From Acidobacteriaceae bacterium (lineage in GTDB: Bacteria; Acidobacteriota; Terriglobia; Terriglobales; Acidobacteriaceae): a stretch of 6,702 nt of DNA. Shown here piece by piece: positions 1-6,417 of this stretch (positions are counted from its first letter, which is position 1; the number at the start of each line of letters is the position of its first letter). The notes beneath the pieces were generated by a model. The model saw only the letters and a program-made list of their open reading frames with translations. It did not search any database and was not told the DNA's origin. The stretch is from contig PLKU01000497.1 of NCBI GenBank assembly GCA_003140705.1, positions 7,114-13,815 on the forward strand, given 5' to 3'. Both the position numbers and the translations under genes were made by a program.

Positions 1-494
1 TGGCCGGGCTTGCCTGGGCCGGCACCAATCCGGCCGCGACACGCAAGGCCATGAAGGAACTGCTGGATGCGCAGCGGCCCGATGGAGGATGGTCCGATCT
101 GCCGTCGATGGAGAGCACAGCCTATGCCACGGGAAAAAGTTTGGTGGCGCTGAACATCGCTGGGCTCCCAGCATCTGCGCCGGCCTACCAGCGTGGAGTG
201 AAACTGCTGCTGAAAACCCAGCAGGAAGACGGCTCATGGTTCGTGCGCACCCGGGCTCTTGCCTTCCAGCCCTGGTTCGACGCCGGATTCCCGCATGGCC
301 ACGATCAATGGGTCTCAGCCGCGGGCACAAACTGGGCAACCATGGCGCTCGCGCTTGCCCTGCCGGTGACTCACGCTAATGCCGCATCTCTGCCTGCAAA
401 GACGCAGCCCGGACTCTCGCGGAGCTCAACGCAGTCCCACGACAACAAACACCTCGCCGCGCTTATCACGCACTATGCGCCGACAGGGCAGTAG
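1..494 (+). CDS. Squalene-cyclase/prenyltransferase-like repeat protein, C-terminal part (5'-truncated)
   Basis: The reading frame is open from position 3 through the window edge, so the gene starts upstream; the ATG at 51 is internal, because the residues before it (AGLAWAGTNPAATRKA) continue the same repeat pattern. Two QW-type motifs are visible, LLDAQRPDGGW and LLLKTQQEDGSW, each closing an alpha-alpha hairpin as in squalene-hopene cyclase and prenyltransferase-beta repeats. They are followed by an aromatic-rich block (FQPWFDAGFPHGHDQW, then AAGTNWATMALALALP) that I recall from acidobacterial and planctomycete proteins annotated as prenyltransferase/squalene oxidase repeat proteins, sometimes fused to ankyrin repeats. 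The last 40 or so residues are Ala/Ser/Thr/Pro-rich and unconserved-looking. The DxDD catalytic motif of true hopene cyclases is not in the visible part, so enzymatic activity cannot be claimed. It converges on the E2 gene. Fold assignment is fairly secure; function is unknown. Confidence 0.75.
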   Translation, partial: AGLAWAGTNPAATRKAMKELLDAQRPDGGWSDLPSMESTAYATGKSLVALNIAGLPASAPAYQRGVKLLLKTQQEDGSWFVRTRALAFQPWFDAGFPHGHDQWVSAAGTNWATMALALALPVTHANAASLPAKTQPGLSRSSTQSHDNKHLAALITHYAPTGQ

Positions 495-527
495 ATTCTG
501 CATTGGGTCAGATTGTCTTCAAGTTCA

Positions 528-563
528 TTCTTCAGGTCTCAGCGGAGGGTGGGGCCTGAAGAA
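528..563 (+). terminator. Strong hairpin between convergent genes, possible terminator
   Basis: TTCTTCAGG (528-536) and CCTGAAGAA (555-563) are perfect inverted repeats. As plus-strand RNA the stem extends inward to 541/550 with two G-U pairs, giving about 14 pairs closed by an 8-nt loop. It sits 33 nt after the stop of the squalene-cyclase-like gene and 17 nt before the stop of the convergent E2 gene, where a terminator is expected. No U-tract follows on either strand, so it may act as an RNA 3'-end stabiliser, a factor-assisted terminator or a non-canonical terminator. Confidence 0.45.
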
Positions 564-580
564 CTGCGGGTGGCAGCGAC

Positions 581-2092
581 TCAACAAATTTCCCGCTCCC
601 AGCCCTCAAGCGCTTTCTTGAAAGCGCTCATGAACTTGCCTGAGTCCGCGCCGTCGATGGTGCGGTGATCGAATCCGAGACAGAAGTGCTGCATGGAGCG
701 GATCGCGATCGAGTCGTTGCCCTCGGCATCGGTCAGCACCACCGCTTCCTTCTTGAGCCCGCCAATCGCAAGAATCGCCGACTCCGGCTGGTTGATGATC
801 GGGGTGCCGAACTCGCCGCCGAACACACCGGAGTTGGTCAGTGTGAACGTCCCTCCCATCACTTCTTCAGGGACGAGCTTCTTGCTCCGAGCGCGCAGGG
901 CAAGGTCGTTCATGGCCTTGGCTATCTCGGCAAAGCTGCGCTTTTCAGCCTGCTTGATCACCGGCACAATCAGCCCCCACTCCAGCGCAACGGCGATGCC
1001 GAGGTTGATGCTCGGGTGGTAGTGGATGGAGCCGTCTTCCAGGGTCGCGTTCACGATGGGAAACTTGCGCAAAGCCTCCACGGCTGCCACGGCAATGAAC
1101 GGCATGAACGTGAGCTTGACGCCATTCTGCTGTTCGAACCGGCTCTTCTCACGCGCACGGATGCGAGCCACCCGCGTCATGTCCACCTTGTAGACGGTGT
1201 AGACATGGGGGCTCGTCGCTACACTCTCCACCATCCGCTGGGCAATGATGGCGCGCATCTTGGTGAGTGGCACCACCTGGCCGGCGAGCAATGGAGCCGG
1301 CGGCGCCGTTGGAGTTACAGCCGGCCTGGCGGCGACGCTGCCGGCCCCGTGCTGGCTAAGATGCCGGAAAACATCTTCCTTGGTGATCCGTCCCTCTGAG
1401 CCGGTACCGGCTACCTGGCCGAGGTCGAGGCTGTTGTCCGCGGCAATGCGCCGGACCAAAGGCGAAGAGCGAATGCGCTCGCCAGGCACCTGCGGCGTGG
1501 CCAACTGCACCTTCGGCGCGGGAGCGGATGGCTTTGCAATTGCCGGGGCAATGGAAGTTGATACGGAAGCATTTGGGGTGGAACCACCAATCACCGCGAC
1601 AACCGTATTGATTTCGACAGTCGCGCCTTCACCAACTTTGATCTCTGTGAGGACGCCTGCCACGGGTGAGGGTATCTCCGCGTCCACCTTGTCCGTTGAG
1701 ATTTCGAACAGCGGCTCGTCCTTCTGCACCGCATCGCCAGCCTTCTTGAGCCACTTGGTGATGGTGCCCTCGAAGATGGACTCGCCCATCTGGGGCATCA
1801 CCACGTCGGTCCCGCCAACCACGGGAACCGTTGCTGCCGGTGCAGCCGTCTCGCCGCTTTCGGTCACTATGGCAACCACGGTATTGATCTCCACTGTCGC
1901 GCCTTCAAGGACCTTGATCTCGCTGAGCACGCCGGCCACGGGCGAAGGAATCTCCGCGTCCACCTTGTCGGTCGAAATCTCGAACAGCGGCTCGTCCTTG
2001 TGCACGAGGTCGCCGGCTTTTTTGAGCCACTTGGTGATGGTGCCCTCGAAAATCGATTCGCCCATCTGGGGCATGATCACGTCGGTTGGCAT
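581..2092 (-). CDS. Dihydrolipoamide acyltransferase (E2 of a 2-oxo acid dehydrogenase complex) with two lipoyl domains
   Basis: This is the core E2 subunit, moving acyl groups from the E1-loaded lipoyl arm to CoA in a cytoplasmic 2-oxo acid dehydrogenase complex. The 503-residue protein has lipoyl domain 1 (about 4-76, lipoyl-lysine K43 in STDKVDAE), lipoyl domain 2 (about 96-168, K135), Ala/Pro/Ser-rich linkers, a peripheral-subunit-binding domain (about 208-245, SSPLVRRIAADNSLDL to EGRITKEDV) and a catalytic domain (about 270-503). The catalytic motif FDHRTIDGA carries H476 and D480. The ATG start is preceded by a GAGAGGG ribosome-binding site at 2096-2102. The substrate is not settled: the DKVDAEIPSP lipoyl style resembles the actinobacterial-type SucB family, while TNSGVFGGEFGTPIINQP looks like branched-chain or generic E2s, so sucB, bkdB or pdhC are all possible. 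No E1 or E3 gene is in the window. The gene downstream of lipB on the same strand makes this its natural client. Confidence 0.95.
   Translation of the reverse strand: MPTDVIMPQMGESIFEGTITKWLKKAGDLVHKDEPLFEISTDKVDAEIPSPVAGVLSEIKVLEGATVEINTVVAIVTESGETAAPAATVPVVGGTDVVMPQMGESIFEGTITKWLKKAGDAVQKDEPLFEISTDKVDAEIPSPVAGVLTEIKVGEGATVEINTVVAVIGGSTPNASVSTSIAPAIAKPSAPAPKVQLATPQVPGERIRSSPLVRRIAADNSLDLGQVAGTGSEGRITKEDVFRHLSQHGAGSVAARPAVTPTAPPAPLLAGQVVPLTKMRAIIAQRMVESVATSPHVYTVYKVDMTRVARIRAREKSRFEQQNGVKLTFMPFIAVAAVEALRKFPIVNATLEDGSIHYHPSINLGIAVALEWGLIVPVIKQAEKRSFAEIAKAMNDLALRARSKKLVPEEVMGGTFTLTNSGVFGGEFGTPIINQPESAILAIGGLKKEAVVLTDAEGNDSIAIRSMQHFCLGFDHRTIDGADSGKFMSAFKKALEGWEREIC
1589..2083 (-). repeat. Tandem duplicated lipoyl-domain coding units within the E2 gene
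   Basis: The segments 1865-2083 (domain 1) and 1589-1807 (domain 2) encode 73-residue units that are identical at 66 positions by hand alignment. The differences are mostly conservative, plus L/A, H/Q and L/G. The DNA of the two units is about 85% identical over roughly 208 aligned bases, with most differences at third codon positions. The linker between them is 19 residues, rich in Ala, Thr, Val and Gly. This is an intragenic domain duplication, not a mobile repeat. Confidence 0.9.
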
Positions 2093-2145
2093 GAATCCCT
2101 CTCTCTGCCATTGAGTGCTTTAACTGCGCACCCGCTTCCTGCCGG

Positions 2146-2151
2146 ATTATA
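2146..2151 (-). promoter_or_regulatory. Candidate -10 box for the E2 gene
   Basis: Read on the minus strand, a perfect TATAAT lies 54 nt upstream of the E2 start codon, in the 119-nt gap after lipB. Transcription would begin near 2139, leaving a leader of roughly 45 nt. No good -35 hexamer is seen at 16-18 nt spacing (CAAAGA is the hexamer at 17 nt), so this is a single-box prediction. It suggests the E2 gene can be transcribed apart from lipB. Confidence 0.4.
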
Positions 2152-2211
2152 AATCGCTGGGTGCCCTATCTTTGCGGGCCTTTTGGCGCAAGCGTGGGAA
2201 TCAGTGAACCT

Positions 2212-3051
2212 TCACGCCTGAATGGGATGGCCGTGTTTGTGTTTGAGCCGTTCAACCTCGGCGGGAACTTGCAGCGGGGTATCCTCTGCCGGAAACTCTG
2301 GCGGCTTGTCCGCAGGTAGAACCTTAGCGCGCAGCGCCGCCAGGCTTTCAACAGCCAGCACCTGCTGGTCAAAGACCAGGCCAAACTGCAGCGCTGCCTG
2401 GTGGGCCACGGCTTCCAGCGTGGGCAACGCTTTCGGCTCAGGCATCTCCTGCTCCAGACTGGTGACCGCATGGTCCGGGATGCCGCAAGGAACGATCAAG
2501 CCAAAGTCGCGCAGATCGGTGGTTATGTTGAAGGCAAAACCGTGGGAGGTGATGCCACGCGCAACATGAATCCCGATGGCCCCGATCTTCCGCTCCGGGC
2601 CAGACTCGCCGCCAGCCTCCAAAGCCCCGCCGCACCAAACGCCGGTCAACCCGGCGATTCTGGCCGCCCGCACACCGAAGCCGCCGCAGAGGCGGATGAG
2701 AGCCTCTTCCATGAGCCGCACAAAGTCCACCGGACCCATCCGTGCGCCTGTCGGGTTGCGCAGGCTGCGCAGATCAAAGATGGGATAGCCCACCAACTGC
2801 CCCGGACCGTGGTACGTAACATCGCCGCCGCGATTGATCTCGTGTACGGTAACCCCACGCCGCGCCAGCAGTTCTTCTGAGGCCAGCACATTGCCGCGGT
2901 CCGCATTCCGCCCCAGCGTCAGCACTGGCGGATGCTCCAGCAACAGCAGCACATTCTCCACGCGCCCCTGCGCACGCAACTCGGCGATCTCGGCTTGGAG
3001 GCGCAGGCCCTCGTCGTAGCCTACCCGTCCGAGATAGAGATACTGAATCAC
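2212..3051 (-). CDS. lipB: Octanoyl-[acyl-carrier-protein]-protein N-octanoyltransferase
   Basis: LipB moves octanoyl from ACP to the lipoyl-domain lysine of E2 and GcvH proteins, the first step of endogenous lipoate synthesis before LipA adds sulfur. Numbered from a GTG start at 3051 (279 residues), the signature RGGDVTYHGPGQLVGYP is at 74-90, the catalytic lysine is K155 in KIGAIGIHVARGITSHGFAFN and the catalytic cysteine is C189 in LIVPCGIPDH. Start choice: 3051 places the first residues (IQYLYLGRVGYDEG) where family members normally begin and has AAGAAG 3 nt upstream. An alternative GTG at 3102 (296 residues) overlaps the stop of the upstream doxX-like gene as GTGA. A still longer GTG at 3168 would overlap that gene by 70 nt and adds unconserved residues. 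Odd features are an insertion of about 12-15 residues before K155 (CGGALEAGGESGPER) and a Pro/Glu-rich C-terminal tail of about 80 residues beyond the family core. It lies immediately upstream of an E2 gene, its expected substrate. Identity is secure; the start is not. Confidence 0.95.
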   Translation of the reverse strand: MIQYLYLGRVGYDEGLRLQAEIAELRAQGRVENVLLLLEHPPVLTLGRNADRGNVLASEELLARRGVTVHEINRGGDVTYHGPGQLVGYPIFDLRSLRNPTGARMGPVDFVRLMEEALIRLCGGFGVRAARIAGLTGVWCGGALEAGGESGPERKIGAIGIHVARGITSHGFAFNITTDLRDFGLIVPCGIPDHAVTSLEQEMPEPKALPTLEAVAHQAALQFGLVFDQQVLAVESLAALRAKVLPADKPPEFPAEDTPLQVPAEVERLKHKHGHPIQA

Positions 3052-3098
3052 TGTCTTCTTGATTGTAAAGATCCGCGCCTCATTTGCTTCGCGCCCGC

Positions 3099-3485
3099 TC
3101 ACCCATTCACGTGTTGCTGAAAGATTCCGGCAAACGCGGAACGCACCCGATAGAACACCAGAAGCCACAGAAAGGTCACAACCACACCCACTGGCAGACC
3201 ACTCGGCTGCATCAAACCCTGCACCAGCAGGATGTTGACAATTACGAGACCCAGCAGCGTGAGACCCAGCGGAACATAGCGGTTGATCAGTAGCGGGACC
3301 GCGCCCACAATCTCAAGCACCGCGACAACGTACAAGTAATGCGTGGTCATGAGTAATGCGAAAAACTGCCCAACTGTCCCGGTGAACAATGGCCCCAATG
3401 GGATGAAGGGAAAGATGTGGTTGATCCCGAAGACAAGAAAGACCAAACCCAGAAGGAGGCGCACGATGGTTGCAACAATCTTCAT
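3099..3485 (-). CDS. DoxX-like small integral membrane protein
   Basis: This is a 128-residue, very hydrophobic protein with four predicted membrane helices: about residues 4-24, 41-67, 73-92 and 98-118. The N-terminal RLLLGLVFLVFGINHIFPF and the central VLEIVGAVPLLINRYVPLGL, with a glutamate (E58) at the start of helix 2's end, match the DoxX/DoxD-type superfamily as I know it. The biochemical role of these proteins is poorly defined; some associate with redox or thiosulfate metabolism, but nothing here shows a substrate. The ATG at 3485 was chosen because AAGGAG lies 6 nt upstream and translation from there begins directly with the first helix. The in-frame extension to 3623 is charged, unconserved-looking and lacks such a site. 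Its stop codon may overlap a possible lipB start (GTGA), so the two genes probably share an mRNA. Family placement is moderately sure; function is unknown. Confidence 0.8.
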   Translation of the reverse strand: MKIVATIVRLLLGLVFLVFGINHIFPFIPLGPLFTGTVGQFFALLMTTHYLYVVAVLEIVGAVPLLINRYVPLGLTLLGLVIVNILLVQGLMQPSGLPVGVVVTFLWLLVFYRVRSAFAGIFQQHVNG

Positions 3486-3491
3486 GAACTG

Positions 3492-3497
3492 CTCCTT
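3492..3497 (-). promoter_or_regulatory. Ribosome-binding site of the DoxX-like gene
   Basis: Minus-strand AAGGAG is separated by 6 nt from the ATG at 3485. This near-perfect Shine-Dalgarno sequence fixes the start and argues against the longer in-frame ATG at 3623. Confidence 0.8.
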
Positions 3498-3725
3498 GAA
3501 AGTGAGTTTTTTGCAACGTAAGTTTTTGTGATGCATTACGCCATGGCACCGCTTGCCGCTCACTGTGGCGGAAGACAACTTTCGCTCATATATGGGATGG
3601 TTCCGCATCGCATGTAGATTCACCTGACCCGGATTTTGTGGAGGCTCCGAACCGCCGTAGCTTCCATTTGATACAGTGTCTTTACACGGAGCGCCGCTGA
3701 ACGTTATTGCCTAATTCGTCCTCTC

Positions 3726-3763
3726 ACACACTGCCTCGGCACCAGAGGTTGGCTGAGGTGTGT
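3726..3763 (+). promoter_or_regulatory. Imperfect 15-pair hairpin in the presumed rsgA leader
   Basis: ACACAC (3726-3731) pairs with GTGTGT (3758-3763). After a 3-nt bulge, CTCGGC (3735-3740) pairs with GCTGAG (3752-3757) with one G-U. After a 2-nt bulge, ACC (3741-3743) pairs with GGT (3747-3749) over an AGA loop. The structure ends 17 nt before the GAGAGGA ribosome-binding site and 31 nt before the GTG. It is not followed by a U-tract, so it reads more like a leader structure than a terminator. It matches no named riboswitch I recognise. Confidence 0.35.
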
Positions 3764-3794
3764 CTCTTCCCGTCACCAAAGAGAGGATTGTCCC

Positions 3795-4850
3795 GTGAGT
3801 CTTGAACATGTAAATCCCGATCATTCCCAGCTTGAAAAACTCGGCTGGTCCAGCTTTTTTCAAAACCAGATCAAAACCGGCACACCCGGGCGCGTTGCCT
3901 CGGCCAATCATGGCCGCTTTCTGGTGTGGACGGAGACCGGCGAAACGGATGCAAGCGTCAGCGGCTCGTTGCGCAGAAGCTCATCCCTGTGGCCGGCTGT
4001 GGGGGACTGGGTGGTGCTGCGCGACGATGCTGCGGTGATTGCCAGCGTGCTCTCCCGCAAGACAAAGCTCTCGCGCAAGCAACCGGAACGTGAGGTCCGC
4101 GAACAGGTGCTGGCCGCGAACATCGACGTGCTCTTCATCGTCAGCGGACTCGATCGCGACTACAACCCACGCCGCATCGAGCGCTTTCTTGTCCTGGCTA
4201 CTGAGAGCGGGGCGCGCCCCGTGGTCCTGCTCAACAAGGCTGACCTGGCTCCCGAGCTTGGCCTCGATCTGGCCGAGATTGTGGCTGCTACCCAGCGATT
4301 GACCCCGGGCATCACTGTGCTCCCCATCAGCGCGCTCTCCGATCACGGTCTGGACGTGCTTCCTGGTCTGCTAGGTCGCGGAGAAACCGCTGCGCTGATT
4401 GGCTCCTCGGGGGTGGGCAAATCGACCATCCTCAACCGGCTCCTTGGCGACGAGCGCCAGCGCACCAGCGCCGTCCGCGCCAGCGACAACCGTGGCCGCC
4501 ACACCACCACCAGCCGCCAGTTGTTCGTCATGCCCGGTGGCTGGCTGCTGATGGACTTGCCCGGTCTCCGCGAAGTCCAGCTCTGGGCCACGACGGAAAA
4601 GCTGGAAGACAGCTTCGAAGACATCCAGCAACTGGCTCAGACCTGCCGCTTCCGCGACTGCACTCACACAGCCGAGCCCGGTTGCGCGGTCACGGCCGCC
4701 GCGCTGGACCCCGCCCGCCTCGCCAACTACCTGAAGATGCAAAAGGAACTGGCTTTTCTCGACCGCAAGACAGATCCCCGGCTGGCAAAAGAGACCAAGG
4801 CAAAGTGGAAGGCGATCGAGAAGTCCGTCCGCCATCACCCCAAGCGCTGA
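3795..4850 (+). CDS. rsgA: Ribosome small subunit-dependent GTPase A
   Basis: RsgA (YjeQ) binds near-mature 30S subunits, checks the decoding centre and releases RbfA upon GTP hydrolysis. The 351-residue protein shows the full architecture: an N-terminal OB fold (about 30-85, GRVASANHGRFLVWT and WPAVGDWVVL), then a circularly permuted GTPase in which G4 (NKAD, 147-150) and G5 (ISA, 178-180) precede G1 (GSSGVGKST, 203-211), the G2/switch region (GRHTTTSRQ, 234-242) and G3 (DLPG, 254-257). A C-terminal zinc knuckle has C284, C289, H291 and C297 (CRFRDCTH then PGC). The G3 version DLPGLREVQLW and the N-terminal LEKLGWSSFF are typical of a longer RsgA subfamily of about 350 residues, distinct from E. 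coli-type proteins. The GTG start at 3795 is supported by GAGAGGA at 3781-3787 with 7-nt spacing and by the conserved N-terminus. It is probably monocistronic and converges on the fucosidase gene. Confidence 0.97.
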   Translation: MSLEHVNPDHSQLEKLGWSSFFQNQIKTGTPGRVASANHGRFLVWTETGETDASVSGSLRRSSSLWPAVGDWVVLRDDAAVIASVLSRKTKLSRKQPEREVREQVLAANIDVLFIVSGLDRDYNPRRIERFLVLATESGARPVVLLNKADLAPELGLDLAEIVAATQRLTPGITVLPISALSDHGLDVLPGLLGRGETAALIGSSGVGKSTILNRLLGDERQRTSAVRASDNRGRHTTTSRQLFVMPGGWLLMDLPGLREVQLWATTEKLEDSFEDIQQLAQTCRFRDCTHTAEPGCAVTAAALDPARLANYLKMQKELAFLDRKTDPRLAKETKAKWKAIEKSVRHHPKR

Positions 4851-4868
4851 TCTCTGCTCACTCTGCCG

Positions 4869-6329
4869 TCAGCGGCTCACCTTCAGCACCCAGGCTGGCT
4901 GGCGCATCAGGGCATCGCCGGGGTCGGGAAGCTCCATCACCACCCCGCCCCGGGCTGCTTTGAACTTCACCGGCGCCGTCGATCCCAGCAGCGTCACAGC
5001 CTTGACGCCGGTGACATCTTTCAGCACAAAACTGTGCCCGGGCCAGCGCGGCAGAATCACGAACAGGTCGTTGCCCTTGGCGGTGAAGAAAGCGTCGATG
5101 GCTGCCTTTCCCGGCTCCGGGCTCTCAGTAAGCTTTGCAACGTCATACGCGGTTTGGAACTCGCTGTTGTACTCGACCTTGGGGACCTCGCCGGCGCTCC
5201 ATTGCCGCGAGACCTTCCACTGCCTGGTGCCGTAGATTGCATCTCCGTTCACCTTGAGCCACGCACCCATTTCGTGAAGCCGGTCCTGCATTACCACCGG
5301 AATCGTCCCGTCCGCCGACGGCCCAATATCGAGCAAAAGGTTGCCGCCCCGGCTGACGATGTCTGCCAGCATGATCACGAGCTCGCGTCCCGTGTGGTAA
5401 TCCTCAAGCCGCTCGGCGCGGTTGTAGCCGTAGCTGAAGCCCATGCCGCGGCTTTCTTCCCAGGGATGGTCGAGGCCGCTCATGCCCGGCGTGTACTCCG
5501 TGGTCCAGTAGCCGCCGTGCTTGTGGCGCGTATCGCTGCCCCAGCGGTCATTGACCACTACCTCGTCTTTCACCAGAGATTCGTTGAAGAGCCATGCAAG
5601 CAGCTCGGGGCTGCGCCACGTGCTCGAAGGCAGCTCCCACTCGCCATCGCTGAAGATGATGGAAGGCTTGTACCGCGTGACCAGGTCCTTGAACTGCGGG
5701 AACATATGGTCCTGAATGTAGCGAGGCTTGTCAGTCAGCCATAGCGGGTTATACCACTCGTAAAGCGAGTAGTAGACGCCCATTTTTAGCCCCTTGCGCC
5801 GCACCGCATCGCTCAGGTCACCCAATAGGTCGCGTTTGGGACCGATTTCGACCGCGTTCCACGGACGGCCCCAGGTGGCAGAGGCTTCTTTGCTGGGCCA
5901 CAATGCGAAGCCCTCATGATGCTTCGAAGTGAGCACAACATACTTTGCGCCCGATCCTGCCAGTATCCCGGCCCATTGATCCGGATCGAACAGTTGCGCT
6001 CGAAACTGCGGTGCGAAGTTCTGGTAGGCGTAGTCTGCGCCGTACATTTGCTGGTGATAGGCCCAGGTGCCTGTCTCCACCCCGTTTGCCTTCGGGTTGT
6101 CGCGGCCCTCGGTCATCTGGTGCCAATACCACTCGGCGTAAGCCAGCTTGCCCGGGATCACCGGCGCATAGGCAGGCACTGAATACACACCCCAGTGGAT
6201 GAAGATGCCGAACTTGGCGTCGCTGAACCAGTAAGGAGTTGGGCGTTTGTCAACGGACTCCCATGTGGGCTGATACGTTTGCGCGGTCAACGGCGCAAGA
6301 ACAAGAAGAAACAGAAGTAGCCGCTTCAT
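4869..6329 (-). CDS. Secreted alpha-L-fucosidase (glycoside hydrolase family 29)
   Basis: GH29 enzymes are retaining exo-alpha-L-fucosidases that remove terminal fucose from glycans. The 486-residue protein begins with a Sec signal peptide (MKRLLLFLLVLAPLTAQ; cleavage probably near A16/Q17, no lipobox cysteine), so it acts in the periplasm or outside. The catalytic (beta/alpha)8-type domain shows FGIFIHWGVYSVPAY (40-54), LTSKHHEGFALWPS (133-146) and the nucleophile block SIIFSDGEWE with D228 as the expected nucleophile. The acid/base residue varies in this family; E278 in WTTEY and E291 or E292 in HPWEES are candidates, which is inference. After SYGYN and a GGNLLLDIGPSADGTIP block comes a C-terminal beta-sandwich-like region (about 390-486). 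The ATG at 6329 was preferred to one at 6359 because AAGGAG lies 6 nt upstream and the signal peptide starts there. Related hydrolases or transporters are not present nearby, so the natural substrate cannot be inferred. Confidence 0.93.
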   Translation of the reverse strand: MKRLLLFLLVLAPLTAQTYQPTWESVDKRPTPYWFSDAKFGIFIHWGVYSVPAYAPVIPGKLAYAEWYWHQMTEGRDNPKANGVETGTWAYHQQMYGADYAYQNFAPQFRAQLFDPDQWAGILAGSGAKYVVLTSKHHEGFALWPSKEASATWGRPWNAVEIGPKRDLLGDLSDAVRRKGLKMGVYYSLYEWYNPLWLTDKPRYIQDHMFPQFKDLVTRYKPSIIFSDGEWELPSSTWRSPELLAWLFNESLVKDEVVVNDRWGSDTRHKHGGYWTTEYTPGMSGLDHPWEESRGMGFSYGYNRAERLEDYHTGRELVIMLADIVSRGGNLLLDIGPSADGTIPVVMQDRLHEMGAWLKVNGDAIYGTRQWKVSRQWSAGEVPKVEYNSEFQTAYDVAKLTESPEPGKAAIDAFFTAKGNDLFVILPRWPGHSFVLKDVTGVKAVTLLGSTAPVKFKAARGGVVMELPDPGDALMRQPAWVLKVSR

Positions 6330-6335
6330 TCGGGT

Positions 6336-6341
6336 CTCCTT
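6336..6341 (-). promoter_or_regulatory. Ribosome-binding site of the fucosidase gene
   Basis: Minus-strand AAGGAG lies 6 nt upstream of the ATG at 6329. It decides the start in favour of the ATG that opens directly into the signal peptide rather than the ATG ten codons upstream. Confidence 0.75.
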
Positions 6342-6403
6342 CAGTCGAACAGAAATCATCGCACAGAGGAGCCTGTAGCTGTCCCTGCGCAGACCATTCG
6401 CGG

Positions 6404-6409
6404 TAAACT
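6404..6409 (+). promoter_or_regulatory. Candidate -10 box for rnpB
   Basis: TAAACT matches TATAAT at four of six positions and lies about 8-9 nt before the 5' end of RNase P RNA predicted by comparison with E. coli (near 6418). The corresponding -35 region (about 6379-6386) is poor, so the call rests mainly on the spacing to the RNA start. Confidence 0.35.
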
Positions 6410-6417
6410 GGAGACTG

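Larger units (their letters stand above)
3486..3794. other. Divergent intergenic region between the DoxX-like gene and rsgA
   Basis: These 309 nt hold no credible gene. They must contain the promoters of both the doxX-like/lipB unit and rsgA. On the plus strand TTTACA (3681-3686, close to TTGACA) is followed 18 nt later by TATTGC, a weak -35/-10 pair that could drive rsgA. On the minus strand I see no convincing promoter pair, only AT-rich patches (for example TATATG near 3592 and A-runs near 3505-3530). A long imperfect hairpin occupies 3726-3763, and the rsgA ribosome-binding site GAGAGGA is at 3781-3787. Confidence 0.5.

Noticed and set aside
665..2114. Long plus-strand open frames (244 and 289 codons) opposite the E2 gene
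   Set aside because: They are antisense shadows of a clear E2 gene in GC-rich DNA. Their translations have no recognisable domains, and the repeated stretches simply mirror the duplicated lipoyl domains.
2171..2195. Possible terminator hairpin after lipB (short pairing around the TTTT/AAAA near 2183)
   Set aside because: The stem is short and interrupted, and no U-tract follows in the lipB direction.
3555..3571. CCGC...GCGG inverted repeat upstream of the DoxX-like gene as an operator
   Set aside because: Only four paired bases and no second copy or adjacent promoter, so nothing distinguishes it from chance.
3486..3623. Longer N-terminus for the DoxX-like protein (start at 3623)
   Set aside because: The extra 46 residues are charged and precede the first membrane helix, while a near-perfect AAGGAG sits correctly before the ATG at 3485.
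4865..4876. GCCG/CGGC hairpin at the convergent rsgA-fucosidase junction as a terminator
   Set aside because: It has only four base pairs, no T-run, and overlaps the fucosidase stop codon; this is expected by chance in GC-rich DNA.
5034..5744. 236-codon plus-strand open frame opposite the fucosidase gene
   Set aside because: It is antisense to a well-supported GH29 coding sequence, lacks a family resemblance and arises from codon bias on the opposite strand.
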